Source: Pisaster brevispinus (Eukaryota > Echinodermata > Asteroidea > Forcipulatida > Asteriidae). Taken from it: a stretch of 64,000 nucleotides of DNA. The notes beneath the pieces are model-generated. The model worked only from the letters and a program-made list of their open reading frames with translations, did not search any database and had not been told where the DNA came from. Each line of letters starts with the position of its first letter. Within the stretch, counting starts at the first letter, position 1. The DNA lies in assembly GCA_023634235.1 (NCBI GenBank), contig JAMKCF010000004.1, positions 26,296,527 through 26,360,526 on the forward strand. Reading direction: 5' to 3'. Below are positions 11,801 to 23,800 of this stretch, piece by piece. Position numbers and translations under genes: made by a program.

Positions 11801-14800
11801 TGATGTTGGTTTACTCATATACATGAGTACTCTCTTTAAATAAAGATAAAAGGTATACGGCTGATAATGTTGGTTAGCTTGTACTCTTTGAATATAAGAT
11901 GAGGTGTAAGTGTGTAAATGTTGGCAATTTGATGATGTTGGTTTGCCTATACTCTCAAGATAAGGTATTAGTGTGTTATTTTTTTGCTATCCAATTAGGC
12001 CCTATGTTAGTTTTTTTATAGTCTCCTTGAATCAAGAAAAGGTATAATGCTAAAAGTGTTGGCAATCCGGTGATGTAGTCATGCTTACACTCTCTTTTTA
12101 ATCAACATAGGGTATATCTGTAAGCTGTTTGACAAGCCTGGCACTACTACTGGTAGGCTCACAAGCCTCACGATCTTTGAATATAGATAAAGTACAGCTC
12201 CGTAAAATGAAATGTGCTGTTGTTGGCAATGTTTTTATGACTTCACCTTAAGTTTGTCCATTTGTCGGATATGCGTTTTTTAGTTTTTGTTTTGTCTTGC
12301 TTTGCAGTCTCTTGGGAAATAAATACACAGTTTGTATAGGACTCAGGAAACACTTACCTCTCAGGAAACATTTTTGGTACTTCATAACCGTCACCACCAC
12401 TCTTATCTGGCAGCACGAACTTTTTTATGTTTTTCATGTCAATGGTAGGAGGTGCAGAATTCGGATGAGCAGACCCTGGTTTTTTAGGTTTCTCAGTAAC
12501 TGATGGGAGCACCTTTTGGCCCACGGGTGGTTTTTTAAGTGTGGTTGGCTTGGGCGCGGTTGATTTGGGCTTGGGAGGGCGAGGCGGGGCAGGCAATGTA
12601 CTGGCCCCGACACGAGGTGGGACACTTGGTCTGACGGTGCTGTTCAAGAGTGACAGTCTGGTGGAGAGGTCTTTGTTGTAGTAATTCACTTCTTTGAGCT
12701 CTCTCTCCATGTCCGCTTTAGAGACCTTAGCAGCTACGCAACAACGTTCTTTCCCTATTGATAACAATGTTTGAGAGGAGAACAAAAAAACAACTTTTTT
12801 AAATTTTAACATTTAAAAGAAGATTCCTACCTCCAGGGCCCTACTGCTGAGGCAGAAAATAACGCTGAACAATTTCCTGCTAAGCAAAACTAAGCAGGAT
12901 ACCAGTAACAGATGGTACCTGTGACTCGGTATTTCGGTTGGTAACCTTGGTTGGTTAAGCATACTTTTAGTTGTGCTTTACTTTTTGTACTTGTAGTGTT
13001 ATGAAATTGTGTCAAGTTCTACACTTACACTTACAGTTTAGTGGGAGAAGTTGCTAAGGCTTCTGCATTTAAGACCATATATACTATTATATTTGTCTTC
13101 CAGTAAGCATCAAGCTCTGTCGTTAATGTGGACAGTGTATTGGCATTTACTATTTTCTGAAGTAGACTTGTTCCAGTCGTTGATGACTCTCTCAGAGAAG
13201 AAATTACAATTGCATCCAATGATCTTGTTGAGAGTTGGCTTACTCAGCTAGAATGAACCCGTATGCTTGTGCTCGTTGAATTTCTTGAAAATATGTGATG
13301 TCTTCTTAATCTAATCCCTTGACCACCTTTTTAGACGCATTAATAAAGTCTCCTCTTAATCTGTGATCTAGTACATTTTGGCTCCCAAAATGGCGGAAGG
13401 ATAGGCGTGTGAGTGTTCTGCGCATCGTGAAATAGGTCAGTAGACCCATTGCACATTGACGCCACAAACCCAAAACAGCCCCCTTACTGTGGTCAAAAGA
13501 CCTTTATCGTTGTGCGGCCATCTTGATATTTCTCCCGTTGAGAAATCAATATAACCAAACCAAGACTGGACGGAGAAATAGTCCGGTTCCTTTTTAAACA
13601 AGGAATATTGGCTTTCATAACTGTTTTGTGGGTACAATGAACATGACCAAAATGGTAGCAGTGTGATAATGTCTATGAAGAGTTATCATTGGCTGAGAGT
13701 CGTGCGCAGCGCGTACACGCTCGCACATTTCCATTGTTTGTCATCAAAAGTGTCTGTATTTTGTCTTGCCCTCTTGCCGTTCCATACCTTCATAGCTGTC
13801 AAGCCATGCGTGAATGACTTCTGGTAATGGTTGAGTAATTCCTTTCATTTTGCTAGGCAGCTCTGGTCGACCCACCTCAGTATATCCCCAGGTTAGGTTA
13901 AGGTTGAGGAACAGGGGCGGGAGGCACTTCTTTGTGTTTTTCTCCTAAAAAACGAAGATCATAAATTACTTTTGAGTACCAGTACATAATTATAAACCCT
14001 CAAATCTTTAGATTTATTATTTTTAGTCCCTACACTAAAGTCTCACATTTGCCCGCCTCTCAATCCAATTCAATCCAGTCCAATTCAGTTCATTACGGAA
14101 TTTGTTTCCACTGTGGCACAAGAAGATATAAAAGTGTGAAATAAACTAAACCAGGTTTAAGCAAATATAATAGAGACAAAATTTAAAATGTTAGAGAACT
14201 GTAATAAATACGAAATCAAAACTGATATGATATGACCTTGCTCTTGTGGCTGTAACAGATTAAAGTTTTGATTTTAGGTCTACATTATTTATTAGCACTG
14301 GTGGGTTTTTTGTCCGTAATTTTGTGTACTTTTGTGTACAATTTTTGAAAGGTCCACATAATTTAGCTGTGTGCTGCCAGTTGGAACTTTTTACAAACTA
14401 TATGAAAAGAAATATGGGAGCACTTTCCTTTCATTTCCTGGAATTTATTCATTTATTTGTTATTTGTTTGTTCATATAATTATTTGTAATTTTTTTCCTA
14501 TAATGGCGTTGAAGCTGGCTTAATTTATTCAAGATACTCATCAAATGAACACATTGAAGAACAATACCTTAATACAACGAACCAAATCCAGAGAAATTAT
14601 TTAATAAAACAATTACATCAAACAACAATGGAAATGAAAAAGAAAACATTAAAAAATTTATGAGAAAAATAATATGGCACATACGTGAGAAAAGAAAACA
14701 ACGAGGATGGAATTTAACTCAATACCACAATTATTATAAAGGATTGGTAGGGACTTTAATAAATCTGTTACTTAGTCTGAAAGGTTACTGATTTTGAAGT

Positions 14801-17800
14801 TCATACTAAAGCAGACTTTTTCAGATCCCTCTGGAATTAAGCCACGTTTGAGAAAACTGTATCTGAAAACCTACCCCCTCCCCTTAAAAAAGAAAGGAAA
14901 AAGCAACAGCTGATTTCGGTTGTACAACCGAATCTAAGTACTAAGGACAAAGTGTTTACATGCTGAAAATTGTGCATGGTTGTTCACTGTCGTGTCCTGA
15001 CTCACACCGTGGATGAAGTTCAAATGTTCACGTAATTCACGTAAATGGATGAACACAAAACTTGAACACAGCATGTGACTATTTTGTCACATGCTCAACC
15101 ACTTCTGTAATAATACCTTTAAACGACAATTTATCACACTTTTTATTTTATTTTATTTATTCATCAATTGTATTATTAGTATAATTGTTATTGTTATTAC
15201 TTTTTTTTCTGTGCTCTCCGCATTAAAAAAAAAACGGTCATAAATTTATGGAAACATCCATTACGCACGTTATATATTTACACTCAGAGGGAACTTAACG
15301 AATTTACAGATTCGCTCTGCGAAAGCCAAATTCACATGACAAGGTAAACAAACCTGCCCCATTGTACAAAAGGTAAAGGTGTGCACTGGCAACGCGTGCC
15401 CTTTGACCTTCCCGGGGGTTCTCTGGAAAACGTTTGTTCAGATTTCAGAGGAAACACTGACATGGAAAATACATGTTAAAAAACAACACCCTGTTCTTTA
15501 CAAGTAGCCAAGCAAAGTTCGCAGCTTTCAACATCTGGCAATGTAGATATGTTAATCTCGTTTGGCGAAACCTTTTTTGTTGTTGCCTTTACACCAACGG
15601 TACAATGTTCGATAATGTATTAATATAGAGTCGAAACATTTGATTCAATTTGAAAGCTCATTGATTGTAATTTTTATACAAACACCAGTCCTTACGACAA
15701 AGTTTTAACAATTTCAAAGTCGAAATGAGGCATTTGAAGACCCTGACATGATCAAACCATCATCCGTTTACCCCATAGGGTCCCCCTCCCTGCCCCAAAC
15801 CAAGCCAACTGGGACTAGCGGAGCCAAACCGACTAGGTCACAGATTGGTCATAACCAGTCCCTTGAAGGTTTGGAATGCAAACTTCCTTCGCTTTAGTCC
15901 CTCCCAATCTTCCGCACCAATCTAATTTGGACAGTCAATGGCGTCATAAACAGTCACTGGTTATTGTCCCGGTTGCAATCTCCCTCCCAAAGTCACTCCC
16001 AGTCTTCCCCTCACTAGCAAGGGAAATGTAACAATATTGACCTGGACTGTCAATGGCGTCATAAACAGTCACTTGGGAAGGGTGTGGGTGCGATCTCCCT
16101 CCCCTAATCGCCGCCAGTATTCACCATATATGCTAAAGAACTATACCAAACTGACTTGAACAGTAAATGGCGTCATAAACAGTCACTAACCTCTTGGGAA
16201 GGGCTTAATTGCTTTCCCCCTCATCACAACAGTCACCAACAGTCGTTTCCATACTTGAAAGGGAACCGTTCCAAGCTAACTTGGACAGTGAATGGGGTTA
16301 ACCCACAACTACTCGTTGACTTGGCCCCGATTGCAATCTAAATTTACCCCCAGTAACCATCTTACCTTGAAGGGCACAGCGGTCACTCTGACTGGAACAG
16401 TAAGTGGAATTGCTAGCAGACTCGGTGAATGGGCCCTCGTTGCAATCACCTGAAACTCGTTCTTGTACGACAGAAGTTTCAGGATTTTTTCATCCTTTGG
16501 TCGGCGGAGCTCCATTGATTTTTCCTCAACGACACGAACACGCTGTTATAGACAGAAGGGAGAGGAAAAACACCATTCGTTGCTTTCAAGGAAAATACAA
16601 TATTTTTACTCGAATCAAATGCAAGAACATTGTAGCAAGACCGTATATACCACAAACTTTTTCCCCAATGAAATTAACCGAATTCTCAAATGTTGTTAAA
16701 AGCACGCGGACAAAGTTTCCAGATGACTCGCTGCCAGCCTGTGCTAGGTATTTGGGTTTCCAACACCCCTCCCCCGCCAATCAAACTTGTTTGGCTTTCT
16801 GGGCTGCCAGTAACTACTGTATAGTGGAACCTTCCTGCATTTGGGTTATTCCTGAGGTTATTCTTTCACTTCAGGATATTCAAGAAAGTTTGTTATGAAA
16901 ACGGGGGGTGGGGGTCACTTACTTGTGGGAAGTCTAAGTCAACCAGCTGTGACAAATGAAGGAACAAGGCTGAGAGCATGGTGGTGAAGTAAGCACAATC
17001 CATGTCCTTGTGAAGGGCAAGGCGATGTCCCACCTGGTTTTTGGCGATCAAAACCTAAGAAATACACCATTAAAATAAATCAAGAACTTCGGTTTATGGA
17101 ATGATTCCATTCCCATCCTCTGCATGGTTTTCGAAACACAAATAACACAACCATCGATGACAATGTCATCAAAACGGGCTCGATACCGTATTGTTTTGTT
17201 CAGGTCTGGCTTGGTTTGGTGGGTTGTTTGTTTGGGTTTTTGATGGATTGAGCGTATGTTCACATTAGACTTAGAATCGATTGTGGCAACCAGAATAATT
17301 AGCAACGGTGATTTACAGTGTCTTCCAATGCTACATTCTCGACTATCAAGTCATATTTTACTAGAGGCGACGGTAACTGTTGCAATCACTCAGCTGTCAA
17401 TATTGTAAAGTAATCCATATTTATTCTGATGATAGTAAGTCCGCACTTTGAAATGAGCAACTCACTTTTTGTTTGCCGTCCCGTCTGACGGATTCCTCCA
17501 CGTGGCTGATTTGAATGATATCCTCAGAGTCCACACATTCCGTGTAGTCGTCGGAGCCGTAGCCCTCCACCGCGCGGACAACGGACGGCATCGGCTTGGA
17601 CTGCATTAGAGCAGTCACCCCCATGAACATCTTGTCGTCCAGTCTCGGATCTAGACATTTTGGAGATTAACAACATCATGGAATTTGAAATGCTTGTAGA
17701 TACTGAACTCGCGAGGGAAACTAATGAGCATTTAAGTATTATAAGATGTTTTGCTTCACATGGTTTCTGGTTGTAGAACTGTGTATAGGTTAAGGGGATA

Positions 17801-20800
17801 CAAAGATAAGAAATAGGTCTAACATATTTTGGTGCATTGGCTCTTTGGTTCTTTCTTTTCCTGCCTTGCACCTCTGTGGCCCCGGTTCTTTCTTTACTGC
17901 CTTTGACCTCTGTGGCCCGGTTCTTTCTTTCCCTATCTTTCACCTCTGTGGCCCGGTTCTTTCTTTCCTATCTGTCACCTCCTTAACTCCACGACTCTTT
18001 CATTCCACACCACCACCTCTGTGGCCCGGTTCTTTCTCTACCTTTTTTCTATGTACCTTTTACCTCTGTATCAACCCGCGGCCGGTTTCAATCCCGGACC
18101 GAAGTGTTGCATGTGGATAACGTCTTCAGTCCCTACGTGATTGCGTGGGTTTTCCTGTAGCAGGGGTTTTCCTCCCACATCTAAAACTGACATTTGTTCT
18201 CATGTGCATCTTCAGGCCTGTAAAGGTCACAGTGCTAGTCACTTTTGAGGGTTTCAATATTATACCAGTGTGACCTCCGGTCTACACAATCTCTGGTTCT
18301 TCTTAGAACCAACAGTTCTCCAAAAAGAGACTTTATTCACATGGTTCTTACCCGTTCACTAGTACTCAGTTCTTTATAAAATTACCGGATAGACATTGTA
18401 GAATATTGTAGAACATTAATAACAACAGTATGTCAATACGTTGACTTGTTCTTCTGGGAGATTGCATTTACAAATGCGTATAAAATTGAGATGAAAATGC
18501 AAAGAGCCTCAACTCTGCGACCATCAGTTTCAGAATAACCTCAACGCCCATTGTACCTGCATTTTTTTGTCCGCATGGAAAACGTGTTTATAGTGTGGAT
18601 TTTGTACTTGTTTTTTTTCAGGGGCTAATTACCTTTCCAGAGGTTGTATATATATAGTTTACCCGATTTTTGCTGTATGTTCTGCTGTTAGTGTTTGCAG
18701 AGGCAATTTTATGTAGTACTTTTAATTACTACTCACTAATAACAACACACTGTAGATATGTCAGAACAACTCTTAAAAAGGATAAGAAGTAAATTCTAAA
18801 CTGCAAAAGTTTGCGAGATTTGAAGGCGGTGTGACTAGTTTTGGCGAAAAACATGAATGAGTTAATATAAAGAAACTGTTTATACGTTTTACAAACGACA
18901 GTCCCGTAACACCTGTAGGACCTAAAACCATGAATTAGCAATTTTAATTCAGCAGGTTTCTCGTTGACATCAGCATGATTGGATTTGTTGAGTTTGTCGT
19001 GGTTGTAATTTAGGAATGAATCATCATAATGATCTGCATTGTGCGTGTGTGTTTTGTTGATATTTATCAAGATCAAGCCATCTTGCCACGAATTAGGGAA
19101 CGCAAGACTTACATGGTGAGCTTTTTTTAAGCATAGGCTTAATATGCAATGTGTTTTGAATGAAATGCGTAGTGTCACATACACGCAGCCAACTTGAACT
19201 TATCGGAGTACTCTGTGCCTATCCAACGCACAATCGTCAATTTAGTTGTCAGCCGTTGCCCTCTTTGATCTTTGATGAAAGGTTTTCCACATCAATGAGT
19301 ACCACAGTCTCACAATAACAGCAAACATTCTCAAGGATATATATTTTTTTTTCATGGCGGCAATTTTTCTGAAGGCAATGGGTAGATGTTAACACTAGAA
19401 GTTTGTGTGAGTCCTGGTCCGTGTTGAAATGGATTGATAAACTAAACTCTAAAGTTATTGGGTTTAGTTTTAATTGTTCTACGCGAAGTGTGGACCAGGG
19501 AAATGAAAAGGCCTACACAGTAGGGACTTAAACACTATGTGGACTTTGCCAATGTTCATGTCGAATATGGTTTTTTTTATAGTGCACAGAACAAAGGAAT
19601 GTCAACAACTTATGTTTCGAAATGGTCTCAGTTGCATGTTCGTATAGCACGCTTACTTGAACCTGTATCAAAGAAAGCAACAACATTTCTGAGTATTTCA
19701 GACAAAAACTATTCCTTAAAATGGACACAGATTGTTGTTGTTTTATTTTATACTAATACCACTTCAAGGTGAAGGCCACACTTAACTAATTTGGGCCATC
19801 GACCCAAATCAGCTGTCACCAGGGGCACGTTGCCACCTGTACTCCTGGGGCTGAAACAAAATTACCCCCTTCACAGTCCGTAAGGATGTAGGCACGGACA
19901 TCATCTTGAGCCTGGCTGGTAGAGCAGAAATCACTACCTTCCCAACTTAAAAATACCAGTGTAAAAGTTTTAAAAGTAGCATTTATTAACAACTTTGCAG
20001 TTGTTATTTTAACAATTACCCAAAAAGATCATATCTCCTTCTTTTCATCTTTTGCTATACGATTATTTCTGACCACATTAAAGTGGGAAGTGGAGCTTAT
20101 TATTTTTTATAAAATAAATAATCAATATGGTGCAGTAGACTCGTCGCAAGTCTCCCGGTTACTGTATTTGCTAGTTTACTGTAGACACGTTACGATTCGG
20201 CTGAAAAATGATCAGGTTGGAAAGTACCTTAAAACAAAACACTTTTCTTTCAAAAAACGCAGTTGTGTTTATCTATTTTCAACTGGGGCGAATTTGAAGC
20301 ATTGGCATTGTAAGGAATATATAAATACAGTTTTAAAGATATGTACATGTAGTCAGTTTGTATGAACGTCATTTTGAAAAAATACATCAATAGGGTGTAT
20401 ATATCCATGTCCAATTTAAAACCACGGAGTGACATGTTACAGGGACTTGTACTTGGCAACTTCCCAGTAAATTTCGGTTTCCTTGTATTTACCTATGGGA
20501 TTTTTGTTCCCTTTGTACATTGTATGTGGTATGATAATATGCCTGAATAAAGTAGCATTATTGTTATTGTAAACATGGCATAAATGAACAGATGAAATCA
20601 ATGGTTTGACGGATATAGTTTAAATTCGAAAATATAGACTCGAAAAGTGTAGGTTCATGTACATACAATACACTCCCCTCTGTCTCGTATATTTCTCGCC
20701 CAATTTCCCTTGTTTCAAATGACCTTCAATCCTCCAATATTAAAGATCATAATTTCAGATCGTATGCAGCGGCGTAGCCAGGACTTTTTCGGTGTGGGGG

Positions 20801-23800
20801 CGCAGGGGGAATTGGTTTGTCAGTGGTCGGAATCATGCTTTCATTTTGGAAGGGGGACGCTGTAGGGGAACACCATCCTCCTATGTTCTTGGCATTTCAT
20901 GGGCGCGGTAGCAATCCCGATCGCGATCGTTAACCACATTATATTATACAGACACACATTTTCCTCTTTTCCCCCTTTATTTCTTTGTTTGTTTTCGTCG
21001 GGGGGGGGGGCACCTGGGGCACTGGAAATTTGCTGGGGTGCCCCAGGCCTCCCCCTTGGCTACGTCACTGATCTTATGTCAACATGCAAGCCCCTTTCAC
21101 TCCACACGCATTTGTCAGTAAAATCACAGGAAACTTGATTTGGCGTTTACATTACTTTTGTGATCGGAGGTGGGCACAAAGTCTTAATTTTTTGCAGTAA
21201 CCAGAAGCTGAGGTCAAGATTAGTTCTTGGGTTTTCTTCATTATGTTATTGAATTGATTTAACTTTTATTTGTTATCACTAAGTATAACATTCCCAACAA
21301 ATATAATTTTGGTGGTCACAAACTACGCTAAACTAAAACAATTCACAAAACAAAATCTCGCCCACGTAAAACTCCATATGGCTGAGACTTGCACAGTCTA
21401 TATACAAAAAAAAAAAGCAAAAAAAAAAACCCAAACAATTACTCCTAGCTCTAAGTTTGTGGTTTTATAACAGGATAAGGAAACTACATTTTTAAACTGA
21501 CTCTGAGTAGTTACTTTTATATTACTGATTTCTGTACACGGCTCAGGTTGTTTTGTGTTATGTGCAACATTTCCCTCTTGTAATATAAAGGAACTGTTTA
21601 TAAACCCTGATTCACTGACAAACCTCACAGACTCAATTGAAGCATACGTTTCCTTGAAAAGTAAAAACAAGGAACTTTGATTGAAAATGGGTGAGAGTGA
21701 TGGTTGACAAAGTCACCCTTGTTGTAGGGGGTAATTTTTTGAAATAGCACCATCGCTATTTGTATTGTATTAAGATATTTACATTTTGTACACTGTAAAA
21801 ACTGGGGTGTTAAAATTAAAATTAACATCATTTTTTGCAGATACTATTTTAACACCCTGTGGTGTAACTTTGTATTCTTTTGGGGGGTATCATTGGGTAC
21901 GTTCAGACGAGGAGTTAAACTAGCCCTTAATCCAAAAGTGCTAAAATAACCCTCCGTTGGAACGCAAAAATCCGGTCCGCGAAAAAATGTTGGATTAGCG
22001 TAACTTAACCCAGGTGTTACGACCAACAATCACGCTCCCAGAAATACAAAATAAGCAACATTGGTTTTATAGGGTCTTCAAACAATCTTTGTTTTATGGA
22101 ACAAAATTATTGTACTGGTATTAGTGGCAAATCCACGAGTTTAAGAGAGCGGGATTTTTAGGGCATTTCTCCCACCGATTCTGGGTCATAGGCCTACTGT
22201 CTCAGAAATGGGTCAGGCCCCACGGAACCCAGAATCCGGGTCAATTTTAACCGGGAGGAACTGACCCGGGTGCTTTTAGGGTGTAGACCATTATCATGTT
22301 GGTCAAAGTTTGCAAGGAACTAAAATGTGATGCATTAGAAGATGAAGATGGATTTGCATGAGATTGGATTTGTTTATTGTATTTTATTTATTTATTTGTT
22401 TCCAGGCAGCACACATACAGTACATACAAATAAAGAAGTATAACAGTAAAAACACGACTGCAGAGAACAAGCCTGCAGATAACCCCAAATGCGAAGCCAC
22501 TATATAAAGGCAATCCAGTTTAAAGTGGAAGTAATCTCTTAGTTAGTATTTTGAGGCAGTATACCATTCTTACATTTAAGCGTACAGCGTTTGAAAGTAA
22601 TTCTGATCGCTTTAACTGCTCACGAATGGCATCATGAGTCTCATGGGACATTCCGTACCCATATTTCATGATCACTAAATCCCACCATAAAAAACACTTT
22701 TTATCATGTTTCCACGACGCATAGTGGCATGTAACTTCCTTGTCTACAAGGAAGAACTGTCATAAATATAACCATTCAATTAAAAACAAACACTATCCTC
22801 ACTTTATGGTGTGTCCTGTTACAAAAAAACTGAGTTTTTAAAAGTATAATTGTACTCGTAAAGACGTGCGTTGTTTTTGTTAAAATGAATTCATCTTGTT
22901 GACGTCTACTAAACCAGTTTATAAGTGATGTTTGAAGCTTTGCATAGTGTGGGAAATAAGTAACTTTTAAAAGAGCTCACTGCTGTTGTGGTCTCAACGT
23001 TTCGAGCAGTATACTCTGTTCGTCTCAGGTAGTTTACCAAACAAGTAAATTCAAATCAAGCCAAAAATTCACGCTCGTCCGTCAATCAAAAACTTCCGCT
23101 AGCAAAATATTTTGTTGTAGGTCCGTACCTCCGACACAATGGAGCAAATGTTTGAGAAGATTTCACAAGGGACCTTGGACAGTACAAAAATCACTGTCCT
23201 GTCACATCGAGTGTAAAGTTTCGCAATCATGCACCAAATTTAGCATTGCTCTCGTGTAAAAAAGGGCTGAAGAGCTATAGAAGGAGTTGGGAGGGTAAGG
23301 GAGAGAGAGAGACGATTAAAGTCAATCCTCGTTATAAAGAGCACGTTATAAAGAGGTTGTGCTTATAACGACTACATTCTGAAATCCTGAATCTCTGTTT
23401 TGCTGTTTTGCTGTCCTCTTATAACAACGTTCCTGTTATTAAGAGGTAACTTGGCCAGTCCCACTGATCTTGCTATAACGAAAGCCAACTGTGTTAGTGT
23501 GTATATGTGGTGTTTTTTTAGCCCCATGGTCCCACGATCAGTGCCAAATACTCTGGACATCCTAAGAATTAACAGGGGCTATGCAACATCAGTCTCAACA
23601 AATAAATTCCATTTTACCTAACGGGAGGCGTTCGTACTCCTGTTCAGCTTGTACCGGTAGCCAGAGCTCACTGCCATCCGATGCGTCCACGGCGTGTACC
23701 CTCGGTATCTCCCCGATGAAGTGCAGCATCAACATTTCACCCTTCTCCAGTTTCACGGGGCTCCCTGCCACCTCAAACGCCTCCCTCACTTGCACCAGCA

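Larger units (their letters stand above)
17651..23617 (-). other. Intron 1 of the CABIT-SAM gene, repeat-rich
   Basis: A nearly 6-kb intron. It holds a 37-bp-type minisatellite (17838-18060), a SINE-like segment (18063-18290), a GGGTCA element fragment (22160-22280) and a DNA-transposon-like piece (23320-23480). The rest is AT-rich with only short, unconvincing open frames. Confidence 0.6.

Noticed and set aside
17845..18120. + strand open frame with repeated LCGP peptide
   Set aside because: Translation of a minisatellite in the CABIT-SAM intron.
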